NCBI GenBank assembly: GCA_021396245.1
Contig: WNYE01000093.1
Location: 62,001 to 126,000, forward strand
DNA from: Sporothrix humicola
Lineage: Eukaryota; Ascomycota; Sordariomycetes; Ophiostomatales; Ophiostomataceae
Direction: 5' to 3'
Length of the DNA: 64,000 bases
Part shown: in pieces, positions 51,157 through 61,500 of the stretch
How positions within the stretch are numbered: the first letter of the stretch is position 1
How the letters are laid out: each line of letters starts with the position of its first letter
Program-made: the position numbers and the translations under genes
Notes under the pieces: model-generated
Seen by the model: only the letters and a program-made list of their open reading frames with translations
What the model was told of the DNA's origin: nothing
The model's database searches: none

Positions 51157-52761
51157 TTAAGCTCCAATACAGACGTAGTAGCCCAGCTGAATGTTGGAGC
51201 AGGCCGAGTTCACATCTGGGTTCCACGTGGCAAAGTTGGCGGCCGAGATACCGGCACTGCTCTCGATCGAGGCGCACGTGTCGCCCGAGGCCACGAGGTG
51301 GTACTTGGTGCAGGTCGAAATGGTACCCGGCTGGAGCGGGCTGGGCGCCGACGACGACGAGCCGCCGGTGCCGCCAGCGATACACAGGTAGTAACCGACC
51401 TGGATGTTGGTGCAGTCCGCGTCGACGCCCGTGTTCCAGGCGCTGAACTGGGACGCAGAGATGCCGGCCGACGTTTCGATGGCGGCGCACGTGTCGCCAG
51501 TGACAACCTTGTGGTAGGTCGTGCAGTTGGACTGGGTGCCGGGCTGGAGGGGCGAGGGCGTGGTCGAAACGGCACCACCGCCGCCAGCGATACACAGGTA
51601 GTCGCCAACGAGAATATTAGTGCAGTCGGCACTGACGCCCGAGTTCCACGTGGCGAACTGGGCAGCCGAGATACCAGCCGCCGTCTCAATGGCCGAGCAG
51701 CTGTCGCCCGCAACAACGAGGTGGTAGCCTGTGCAGTTGTTGAACGTGCCCGGCTGCAGAGGAGACGGGATCGTGGAGACGGCACCGCCGCCGCCGCCCA
51801 CACACAGGTAGTTGCCGACGCCAATGTTGGTGCAGCCAGCATCGACGCCCGAGTTCCACGTTGCAAACTGCGCAGATGAGATACCGGCGGCGGTCTCAAT
51901 GGCACCGCAAGTATCACCAGCAACAACCAGGTGGTAGGTCGTGCAGTTGTCAAAAGTGCCGGGCTGCAGAGGCGAAGGGACAGCGGTGCCGGACGACGTG
52001 GTTGTCGTCGTGGACGTCTTGGACGTCGTGGTGGTAGTAGGCTTGGTGGTAGTGGACGTCGTGGAGGTAGACGTCGTCGGCTTGTACGTAGTCGTGGCAC
52101 CAGGGACATCGACACAGACGTAGTAGCCAGTCAGCAGGCCGAGGCAATTGCTCTGCAGAGCCGGGTTCCAGCTCAGGAAATCAGCAGCCAGCAGGCCGTA
52201 CTTGGTCTCAATCGACGTGCACGAGTCGCTTTTGACCACTTGGTAGAACTTGTTGCAGTTGGACGCCAGACCAGCCTGCGTAGGTGCCGGCGGGCCGCCA
52301 GTCGAAGTGGTGGACGTCGTCGACGTCGTCTTGGTCGTAGTAGAGGTGGTCGACGTCGTCGTGTGCGACGGGAAAGGAATGTCCAGGCTCGACGGACCAC
52401 CAGTGCTCGTCGGCAGCGTGTAGCTGACCGTCGTGGGTGAGTGGTTGGGTGCAATGCCCGTCGTCGACGAGGCACCGGTGACAGTGCCGAGCACACAGTA
52501 CGGCGTGTCCGGCTCGAGGTCCGGGCAGCTGGCCGTAGGGTTCAGTGCCTGGAACTGGGCGACCGAAAGACCCCATTCACTGGCAAACTCGAGACAAGTG
52601 GCATTGTCGTCGGCCGTGATCATGAACTGACAGTCGACGGTGCGGGCAGCAAGTCGGTACGCCTCTGGGACGGCAGCATCGAGGCCGGTCACATCGGCCG
52701 GAGCCGGGGCGGCAGCGGCGACAGCCAAAAGGCCCGCGGCCACAATAGAGTGGAAGAGCAT
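51157..52761 (-). CDS. Secreted six-LysM protein (LysM effector-like)
   Basis: 534 residues, no intron. Signal peptide at about 1-18. Six LysM-type modules at about 44-91, 169-218, 272-322, 342-392, 412-462 and 483-533, each with the Cys pattern of fungal LysM effectors (NCTTYHLVVAGDTC ... NYLC). Modules 3-6 are nearly identical, with a 70-71 residue period and SPLQPGT spacers, showing recent internal duplication. Two Thr/Ser(-Lys)-rich linkers (131-160 and 222-258) are probably O-glycosylated. No enzyme domain. Fungal LysM effectors bind chitin oligomers and shield hyphae or mask chitin from host or rival recognition. The large GH18 chitinase 6 kb away fits the frequent pairing of such genes. 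Confidence 0.93.
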   Translation of the reverse strand: MLFHSIVAAGLLAVAAAAPAPADVTGLDAAVPEAYRLAARTVDCQFMITADDNATCLEFASEWGLSVAQFQALNPTASCPDLEPDTPYCVLGTVTGASSTTGIAPNHSPTTVSYTLPTSTGGPSSLDIPFPSHTTTSTTSTTTKTTSTTSTTSTGGPPAPTQAGLASNCNKFYQVVKSDSCTSIETKYGLLAADFLSWNPALQSNCLGLLTGYYVCVDVPGATTTYKPTTSTSTTSTTTKPTTTTTSKTSTTTTTSSGTAVPSPLQPGTFDNCTTYHLVVAGDTCGAIETAAGISSAQFATWNSGVDAGCTNIGVGNYLCVGGGGGAVSTIPSPLQPGTFNNCTGYHLVVAGDSCSAIETAAGISAAQFATWNSGVSADCTNILVGDYLCIAGGGGAVSTTPSPLQPGTQSNCTTYHKVVTGDTCAAIETSAGISASQFSAWNTGVDADCTNIQVGYYLCIAGGTGGSSSSAPSPLQPGTISTCTKYHLVASGDTCASIESSAGISAANFATWNPDVNSACSNIQLGYYVCIGA

Positions 52762-55548
52762 GGTTGGGGCAAAGGAGGCAAGTGAACAAAATAAAAGAGT
52801 GTAATAGTTGGATGAATTAACGAGTGAGAAAATTAAGAGAGGGCACTATGAGACCAAAGGATGGGTTCAGTGAAGACCGATGCACTGGTATCTCACGATG
52901 TCGCCGTGATGATCACCCACTGTTGTCTGATTCAGAGCGACAATCATCTGGGTTTATACAGATTGGGGGCAGGTGATGTTTAGATTGATGGATCCAGTGT
53001 AAATGAACGTATGTAAGTGAGGCATACCCAATGTGGATACCCGAGTATCGAAGAGTCCAACGTTGCGCCTGTCGCGTTATTCGCGGATGGACATGTGGGA
53101 GTCGTGTTGTGAGAATTCAAAAATACCAAGAAGGATGCAGTGGAATCATACATTCAGGAGGCTTGATGGATGCAACAGACCAAAGCCTATGGTTCTGTCT
53201 ACATTGTCAACGTGCTCGCCTTCGCGAGTCATGATGGATGGGCATGTTCACTCTGAATGTTTGTGGATGCCTTCATGTTCAGATGAGATGAAGTACACTT
53301 GCTGACATTGAATAAACCATGGCAGACCCTGGCAAGACTGATGTTGTAGACGACGCTAAAGAATCAACCGTCCATGTCAGGATCATAACCCTGCCCTTGC
53401 CATCGTCGCTTTCTTTGATATCCCCTGTCTTCGTATGCGGCTATTTTCGTAAAGACCGTTCCTTGCATCTCACCTTCCTAAGTCGTCTTACACAAGCACA
53501 GAGTTTTACAGATGAAGTGTGCTGCGATGCATCGCTACCATATTTTAACCGCTGTCCGGGCACCTGCGGGGCGTGGCGGAGGCAAAGAAGAGAGAGTAGA
53601 AAAAGAAAATGAGATTGCGTGTGGGGGTTGCTGCTACGGAGTACTCTGCACCATATTTGACTCCGGGATGACGATCTTGGAGGAATCAAGCATGGTACAG
53701 CTTCCAGTATCGACCAGATGGGCCGAGATGCGGTCCAGGCCAGGCTAAGACGAAAAGCATAACCAGGAAATATTCAAGCTTACCTTTCTGTGCATCGACA
53801 CCTCCGCAACATAAGACAAACAAATGGGATGGAGGCACTGCGGGAAGAGACAGCGGCACGTATGGTCCGAAAAGGGAATACCAAAAAGTCGTCACATACA
53901 AATGTGGAAGGCAGTTAATGGGATCGCCAAGACAGTTTCCATAATGGAACCGACCTGCAGGTACGCCAACCCGCGCCCACTGAATGCGGCACGGGCAAGA
54001 CCGACGTCGAAAAAAGCTCCGGTATTGTCCGCTGTGGGAGGCGTGGAAGATGTGGGGAGTCGGGACGTAGACATAAGGCAGATCATCAGTTGAAAGGAGA
54101 CGATATTTGGAATAAAATAGGATATTTTTGAACAAGCAGTAAAAATAATTTTTAATGTCACGATGGGTTTACAAGGTGGTTGTTTGGGTTTTGGTATCTG
54201 TTTATCTTCATCCATGTTGGTGTTGCTTTTGTCAATTTTCTACAGTTTGTTGTTTCCAAAGACGCTGAACGACACACCTTATCACAGGGTGTCCCAGTAA
54301 ATCAGGATACCCAGAAATCCCACGGGCCGTTGCGGCTTGGGTGCGTCTTGGAGGTCTTGGAATCCCAAACGTTGTCGTTGAATCTCTTGGACACTCTTGG
54401 AATTCTTGGGCGGCATGTCCTTGAGAAGCTTATTTCCATGTGCATCTGAAGAGAGAGTGCCCCTTGAAGGATTCTGCGCTGGACGATAGTAGGTTTAATG
54501 GATGAAATCTAAAAGACAAAAGACGATGAGTGGGTTCAACGTAACCATACTCCAGTGCGATCTGCACGCCACTCCCGCATGTGGAACAGCAGAAAATAGG
54601 AGACAGTCGAGAAAGTGAGGTTGAAAGAAGCTCAAACTAAGGAGTCAGAACACACGTGCTACCTCTTGGCCACAGCATTGGACAGATCAAGGTCAGGATT
54701 TCATGGGGCTGCAGGGATTCGGTATCCACTAAAGAGGCCATTTACAGGGCCCGGACCCTAGCCTCCATGGCTTTGGCGGCCTTTTTCTGATCCTGAACGG
54801 CCGAATCCTTCACTGCGACTTGCCCTGATTCCCCGCACTAAGGTCGCTAAAGAGTGGCTTCACTCAGAAGAGAAAAACCGCCAAATGGCAAATGGCCGGT
54901 ACCTTGCATGGCCCGCGGGCGCTGTTGTTTTTCGAGTGCCATGGTCGTCCCGATAGCCCGCTAGCCCTACGGTTATTGAGTTGAAGGTCTTGGTTGTTTT
55001 CTTCCCCCTTTATTCTTGTCTTGCCGTCCAGTAGTGCCGGGACGTGGACGGCTGACACGGTCTGTTTCCAAATACAGTCCCCATTCTGGGATAGCGAGAT
55101 CGACAAGACTTTGGATCTGGCTCAGACCCATGTTACATTCTCAATTTTGTGCCTTTCCATCTGACCAAGAGAGAGCTTCGCACAAAAGTGTGGCCGTCTT
55201 TGTTGCGCTCGTCGTCTTTGCGCATACCGAGCATGTCCTGGTAGTCGGTAATTCCCGCACCTGCTGTTTCACTAGCAATCCTCTTGGGCTCTTTTGGTCT
55301 TTTAGATTTTGTACCTTTACACAATCCTTCCATCCTCTCATCCCAAGTGTAGCTTGTAACCGTTTCCTTCCTTTGCACCACTGCGCCTATCTTCCCTCGT
55401 CACTCATTCTACCCAGTTCCAGCCTTGTGATTCCTTGCCAAAGGGCCACTCCACACTCTCTAGCATCCACATCCACACATCGCCAAAAACGCATCGCCTG
55501 AATCCTGAACTTCATTGCAAAGCACAGCATCATCGCATCATCGCAACA
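52762..55548. other. Large intergenic region, LysM gene / DUF7136-like gene
   Basis: About 2.8 kb between divergent secreted-protein genes. Several open frames of 60-160 codons occur, but none shows a domain, a signal peptide with a sensible continuation, or the GC3 bias of the neighbours. A non-coding RNA or a promoter extension is possible and cannot be decided here. Confidence 0.45.
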
Positions 55549-56400
55549 ATGACCATCCGCCGGGCAGCCGCTATGCTCGCCGGCGTCATGGCTTCGGCCA
55601 GCGTCGTCGCCGCCACGACGTTCCCGCAGACTGTTGAAATCGACCTCATCTTCCCCCGAAACGAGACTTACGCGCCGTCCGCCGTCTTCCCCGTCGTTTT
55701 TGCCCTCCAGAACCCGGCTCTTGTCCCCTCTCTCGACCCCGTCTTTGACCTCCAGCTGTGGCAGAACATTGCCCACAACGGCACTCTCGACCTCCCGTCC
55801 ATTGATCTCGGCAGCGTCAACTTTACCAACACCACCAACGGCGGCCCCCTCTATGTTTACACGTATGCTCTCAATATCAACACGACCAACAACGGCGCCG
55901 ACGCGTCGACGCCGTACAACCTGGCCTGGCACTTTAGCGCCGGCAACTGCTCGGCCAGCGACAGCAGCAGCACCGAGGCGTCGTCGTTTGGCGGCGGTTT
56001 TGTGTTCAGCAACGTCGTTTTTACCATTGCCAAGGAGGGCGGCGTCGTTCCTTCCATCAACACTACGGACGCCAACGCCTGCAAGGACCTTTCCTACCTC
56101 GCCTTCAATCTGACCGGAACCTTGACGGTGCCTAACCCGGCCAAACAGTGGGACGGCCACGCGTCGTGCGCCGTGTTTTCGGAGACGACGCCCACTCCTG
56201 TCTCCGGCAACCAGTGTGCTGCCACGGCCGACGCGTCTGTGGCCGCTAGCATTTCCGCTGCTGCCACGTCCAAGGCATGCACTGCAGAGTCACCCGCCAT
56301 CAGCTGCCCAGCCAAGTCGGCTGCTGTCCTTGGTGCTGCACATATGACCGCACTGATGGTTGGAGCATGGACTGTGCTTGCAGTGGCCATGGCCCTGTAG
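55549..56400 (+). CDS. Small secreted protein, DUF7136-like, GPI-anchor candidate
   Basis: 283 residues, no intron. I start at the ATG at 55549, which gives a clean signal peptide (about 1-22, ending SVVAA). The mature part opens with TVEIDLIFPRNETYAPS, followed by FPVVFALQNPALV and a beta-rich domain with five or more N-glycosylation sequons. This arrangement matches the fungal DUF7136 family as I recall it. A C-terminal Ala/Ser-rich stretch and a final hydrophobic segment (VGAWTVLAVAMAL) without charged tail suggest GPI anchoring. Function of the family is unknown. It lies between the LysM protein and the chitinase, so a cell-wall or surface role is the inference. Confidence 0.82.
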   Translation: MTIRRAAAMLAGVMASASVVAATTFPQTVEIDLIFPRNETYAPSAVFPVVFALQNPALVPSLDPVFDLQLWQNIAHNGTLDLPSIDLGSVNFTNTTNGGPLYVYTYALNINTTNNGADASTPYNLAWHFSAGNCSASDSSSTEASSFGGGFVFSNVVFTIAKEGGVVPSINTTDANACKDLSYLAFNLTGTLTVPNPAKQWDGHASCAVFSETTPTPVSGNQCAATADASVAASISAAATSKACTAESPAISCPAKSAAVLGAAHMTALMVGAWTVLAVAMAL

Positions 56401-58548
56401 TTACATGGGCATGCTATACCTTGTACATAGTCCCTTACCATAATCACATAATTTTAACAAAACTGGAGGGGGGGTAGTTTGAGCAGCAAAGCAACTAAAG
56501 CTGTACTCACTCAATATGACAATATTACTGATTCCCCTCCTACCTTTCCACATTTACTGTACAAACATATTCTGATTACATAGTACTTAACAATATTCTG
56601 AATTAATTTTTATTATTTTTATTTTCTGTTTAATTTTTCAGCGTCAAATTTTTATCCTGAATACTTTTTTTAAAAAAAAAATAAAAAAAATTATCACAAG
56701 ACTTTTTTTTTCCTTTACAACAGAATGGTAATTGAAAGAAAATAGTACCATGGTGTAAACATCACAGGAAAATGTGAGTCTGACTCGGTAAACAGATGCA
56801 GTCTTCCATGCAAGAGACAATAGATTGCATCTTGGAGACCAACGCGCTAGATCCTGCGTTCCTGCATGATGCATTGTAGAGAATCGCTCGACCGCAGTTC
56901 ACGATCCCACAGCTCAAGCCACATGATCCTTAATAGGGACTAATGTTTATGAACATCTCGACTACTTTTTTTTTAATACAATCAGGAAGATGCCACCTAC
57001 TTGTCGTGGAATAATGAACAATAAGTCGGATCATATGAGAAGTGGCTCCGAGTTTACGCCGTCGCTCAATCCTGACTGGTACGGCATATGGACCACATAG
57101 CCGATATTTAGAAAGCACGTTTACAGCGCCTTTGCAGATGTTACGTTTCCATGGCTGCGAACGTTCAGAGATGTGCCTGAAAAAGACGTAAATAACTGTG
57201 CAAAGTCCTTGGCCCACTGTTGAAGGATTCCAAATTGCAACTTGACAAAATACAACGAAAACCGTCAAAGCCACCCCACGTGCATCACGACTCAACTGAC
57301 CGATGGTCCACGGGAATACATCGGTGTCGAGATCTTGGGTGCATCGAGCAGGTCTGGACATGATCATGGGTTTTGATGTCGGTCTTCGGCGGCGTCACTA
57401 TAATTCCTTTCAAACCATACTCTGAAAAGTACGCTTAAGTTGTGCTTGTTTGCCTGCACCTGAATTAGACTTAAGATTAAATTCTGCAATGCCACCCACA
57501 ATGTCCAGTTCCTGCCGCCTTCTAGTCCTCGGGGGTAGCCATAAGCCCCTGGCCCCCACTGACCCTAGTCGATCGGCGCGATGGAGCCCTGACCGGGATT
57601 ACATGCTTAGCCAAAAGTTCGGGTCTTGGCGCGTGCCGATCCCGTCGACGCCGTCCATTTCAGATTTGAGTTTGTTCTAAAGAAGTAATGCTCCTTGATT
57701 TTTTTTCTTGTTCGCTTTGAGAATCGGTCGTGCACATGTGTCGGTATTCTCTTGGGAATGGTCGAAAGCCCAACAGGGTTGAGGGAGAGGACCCCATTTT
57801 GCGTGAGACTTTAGACGAACAGGGGTTCGTGTAAGTGAAGGTGAGAATGTGGACAAGGGAGCCATTGCATGGGATGAATTTGGAACTTTTTTGTCTGCAA
57901 CGAGGCTGATGTGTGGGCAGATGTGGGCTCTGGAATCTTGATGCTGAAGTCGGCGGCAAAAGCTTCAACGCCGAACCTGACAAAAATACAAACAAGAAAT
58001 GGAATAATGGCAATGGTCTCACAAAAATAGTCGTTGCAACGAACTTGGGCAGTGGCACGGGATGCATCCTGCCAGGGGAAGGAAAGGGGCATACAGCTGA
58101 ACTGTACACGGGCCGTAACTGTATCAATCCCTGTTTTGCCGCCGTAGCCGTTCTTGTAAGCGCGATGTGTGGGAAGACTATGGCCAGTCGTGGCCAGGGT
58201 TTACACACGAAGGCATCGGGCAGGTGTTGTTCTTGTCTGTATCGTCACGTCGTCAAAAGGGCACGCTCGTCCGCCATGATCGTCTCTTGATATCGGGAGA
58301 AAAGAAGACACCAGACTCCAAGGCCCCTGCTTGGCTCTCTTGGCTCATTCACTCGTTCTTTCCTCTTTTGTTGATATCTTCTTTCCTTTTCTGGATCATC
58401 TGCTCTTGTCAACTTCACAGGGCAGGTGCCAGTCTAATTCTTGAGTCGTTTCGGCTCGGTCGCTCCTTCCCAGTCAATATTTTGGCATTCGTTCTTTCCT
58501 GTTTTTACAGTCCTAATTTTTTACCCCTTTCCGTCACCCCTTTCCACA
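56401..58548. other. Large intergenic region upstream of the chitinase
   Basis: About 2.1 kb. The left part is AT-rich. A compact GC-rich island lies at about 57,490-57,665 in AT-rich surroundings; it holds no convincing ORF or RNA gene. The right part is the chitinase promoter, ending in a pyrimidine-rich leader (58,340-58,545). Confidence 0.5.
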
Positions 58549-61500
58549 ATGTTGCCTTCGTGGATGACATCTGTGGCTGCGGCCGGCGCTGCGCTGCTGT
58601 CGTCCGGACTCATCGGCGGCGTTCAGGCATCGTCCTACTCCACGGTCCGCATGCCCGCTAGCCCAGGTTACCGCGGCCGTGAGCACAACTGCCCGACGTC
58701 CTGTGCCATAACTGGTCCCGACCCGGCCAACTGGCCCGTCTACCAGAACTTGCACCAGCTCGACCAGTGCGGCGAGACCATCTTTTACCACATCTCGCTC
58801 TTTGACAACGTCGACGACAACACGGTCAAGAACCACCGCATTTTTGCTTGCACATCCTATGGCTCGTTCAAGGATGCCGGCCCGGCTGCGTCGACAATGC
58901 GTGTCCAGCAGACGCTGAACAATGCCACCTTCACCATTGGCCACTGGGATGAGAACGCACCCACGGGTGTCGATCTGCGCGACCTGTCCCGCCAGATGCG
59001 CCGCTTCCTCAAGTCGGGCTACCAGGCCACGCCCGGCAACACGAGCACGTCGTACGCCGAGACCAAGTCCAAGACTCTGCCGCAGATCTTGTTTGCCCAG
59101 ACCAAGGGCGGCACCGTCGGTCTGTACGTCGGCAAGGCCGTGCAGAGCCTGTCGTCGGTCAACGGCGCGCTCAAATCGCTCGAGTCGTCGCTGACGGCGA
59201 CCAACGAGACGACTGGCACGGTGGCCATGGAGCTGTGCGGCACGCACTATGACGCCGACCACATTATCGGCTTCATTGCGACGAGCAACACATCCTTTGC
59301 GCCTGTTCAGCAGGTCCTGCAGTCGTGGTCCAAGGCCACCTGCATTGACTACAACTCGACCGAGACGTTTGTGAGCCCTGTCAGCTTCACGACGCCGCTG
59401 GCCATTCCTGCCTCCAATTCCTCTTCGTCGGCGTCCAACAGCACGTCCAAGATTGCTGCCCGCGGCTTCCGTGGTCTCGAGAGCCGCTCTGCGTCTCTTT
59501 CTCCCCGCGCCGACTGCACGACTGTCCAAGTTGTCTTTGGCGACACGTGTGGCACGCTGGCCACCAAGTGTGGCATCTCGGGTGCCGACTTCACAACGTA
59601 TAACTCGGACGAAAACCTGTGCTCGTCGCTGCAGCCTGGCCAGCATGTCTGCTGCTCGTCTGGTACCCTCCCTTCATTTGCTCCCAAGCCCAATGACGAC
59701 GGCTCGTGCTACAGCTACACGGTCGTGGCCAACGACAACTGTGCTGTGCTGTCCGCTGCGTACGACCTGACCAACGAGAAGATCGAGAGCTTCAACAACA
59801 ACACCTGGGGCTGGCAGGGTTGCGGTAACGTGCTGCTTGGTGCCGTAATCTGCCTAAGCACCGGCGACCCGCCGATGCCTGCTGCTGTTCCCAACGCTGT
59901 CTGTGGTCCCCAGGTCGTCGGTACTGTTCCCGGTCCTGGTGGCACTTTCAACCTGTCTGGCCTCAACCCTTGCGCTCTCAATGCCTGCTGTGATATTTGG
60001 GGCCAGTGCGGTGTGACCGAAGAGTTTTGCACGGACACCTCTCTCGGTCCCCCGGGCACGGCCAAGAACGGCACCAACGGCTGCATCTCCAACTGTGGTA
60101 CCGACGTTGTGTCCGGCCCAGGCCCTGCCAGCCCCATCAACCTGGCCTACTTTGAGGGTTTCGGCATGGACCGTCCCTGTCTTTACCAGGACGCCTCGCA
60201 GCTCAGCAACAGCCTGACTCACATCCACTTTGCCTTTGGTACGCTCGACCCCGACACCTATGCGGTCAATGTCGGAACGACGGCCAGTACCTACGAGTTT
60301 GACAGCTTCCGCCGTCTGGGCAGCAGCTTCCACCGTGTCCTGACCATTGGTGGCTGGACTTTCTCGACCGATCCCAGCACCTACAACATTTTCCGTAGCG
60401 GTGTCACCTCGGCCAACCGTGTCAAGATGGCCACGGCCATTGCCAACTTTATCACGGACAATGATCTGGACGGCATCGACATTGACTGGGAGTACCCTGG
60501 CGCACCCGATATTCCGGGAATCCCCGCCGGCAACGAGGACGACGGTACCAACTTCCTGGCCTTCCTTGTCATCCTCAAGAACATGCTGCCCGGCAAGACG
60601 GTCAGTATCGCTGCTCCCTCGTCGTACTGGTACCTCAAGCAGTTCCCCATTGAGGAGATAGGCGAGGTCGTCGACTACATTGTCTTTATGACCTACGATC
60701 TGCACGGCCAATGGGACAGCGGTAACGGCTACGCCCAGGAGGGTTGTTCGACGGGCAACTGCCTGCGCTCGCACGTCAACATCACCGAGACCATGAACTC
60801 CCTGGCCATGATCACCAAGGCCGGCGTTCCCTCGGCCAAGGTTGTCGTTGGTGTCACTAGCTATGGTCGCTCTTTCGGTATGACCGACCCTAGCTGCTAT
60901 GGCCCCGAGTGCACGTTCGGTGGTGGTGCTGCCGGCTCGACTGCCGTCCCTGGTCCTTGCACTGGCACTGCCGGCTACCTCGCCGATGCCGAGATCTACG
61001 ACATTATGCAGGGCACCGACGGCTCGACCAACAGTAAAAAGGTCCGCCGTGACAGCACCGCCTTGTCTAGTCGTGTCAGCCAGTACTACTACGACGAGGA
61101 CAGTGACAGTCAGGTGCTGGTCTACGACGACAACCAGTGGGTCTCGTTCATGACGCCCGACATTCTGGCCTCGCGTACCGCCAAGTATGCCGACCTCGGA
61201 CTCGGTGGCACCACCAACTGGGCCATTGACCTCGAGGAGTACCACGACCCACCAGGCAGCCTCGCGAACTGGGACTCGTTCCTGCTGGCCATCAAGCTCG
61301 GCATCAACCCGACTTCGCAGCTCGCCGTCGACCCGACGCAGCTGACCGGCAACTGGACCAAGCTGACCTGCACGGACCCGGCCGTCACCAATGTCCTGAC
61401 CATGAGCTCCGAGGAGCGCTGGGACGGCATGGACTGCACGGACGCCTGGAACGACGTCATTAGTGTGTGGAACAACGTCGACATCCACAACGGTGTGTAC

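Noticed and set aside
53000..55500. Several 70-160 codon frames between the LysM and DUF7136-like genes
   Set aside because: Low-complexity or random-looking translations, no splice pattern that joins them, no domain.
57606..57617. Minus-strand CTTTTGGCTAAG, as in the start of U2 snRNA, inside a GC-rich island with a B-box-like GTTCGGGTC
   Set aside because: The match does not extend past 12 bases, no Sm site or following U2 stem is present, and the B-box lacks the invariant A. No tRNA cloverleaf can be drawn.
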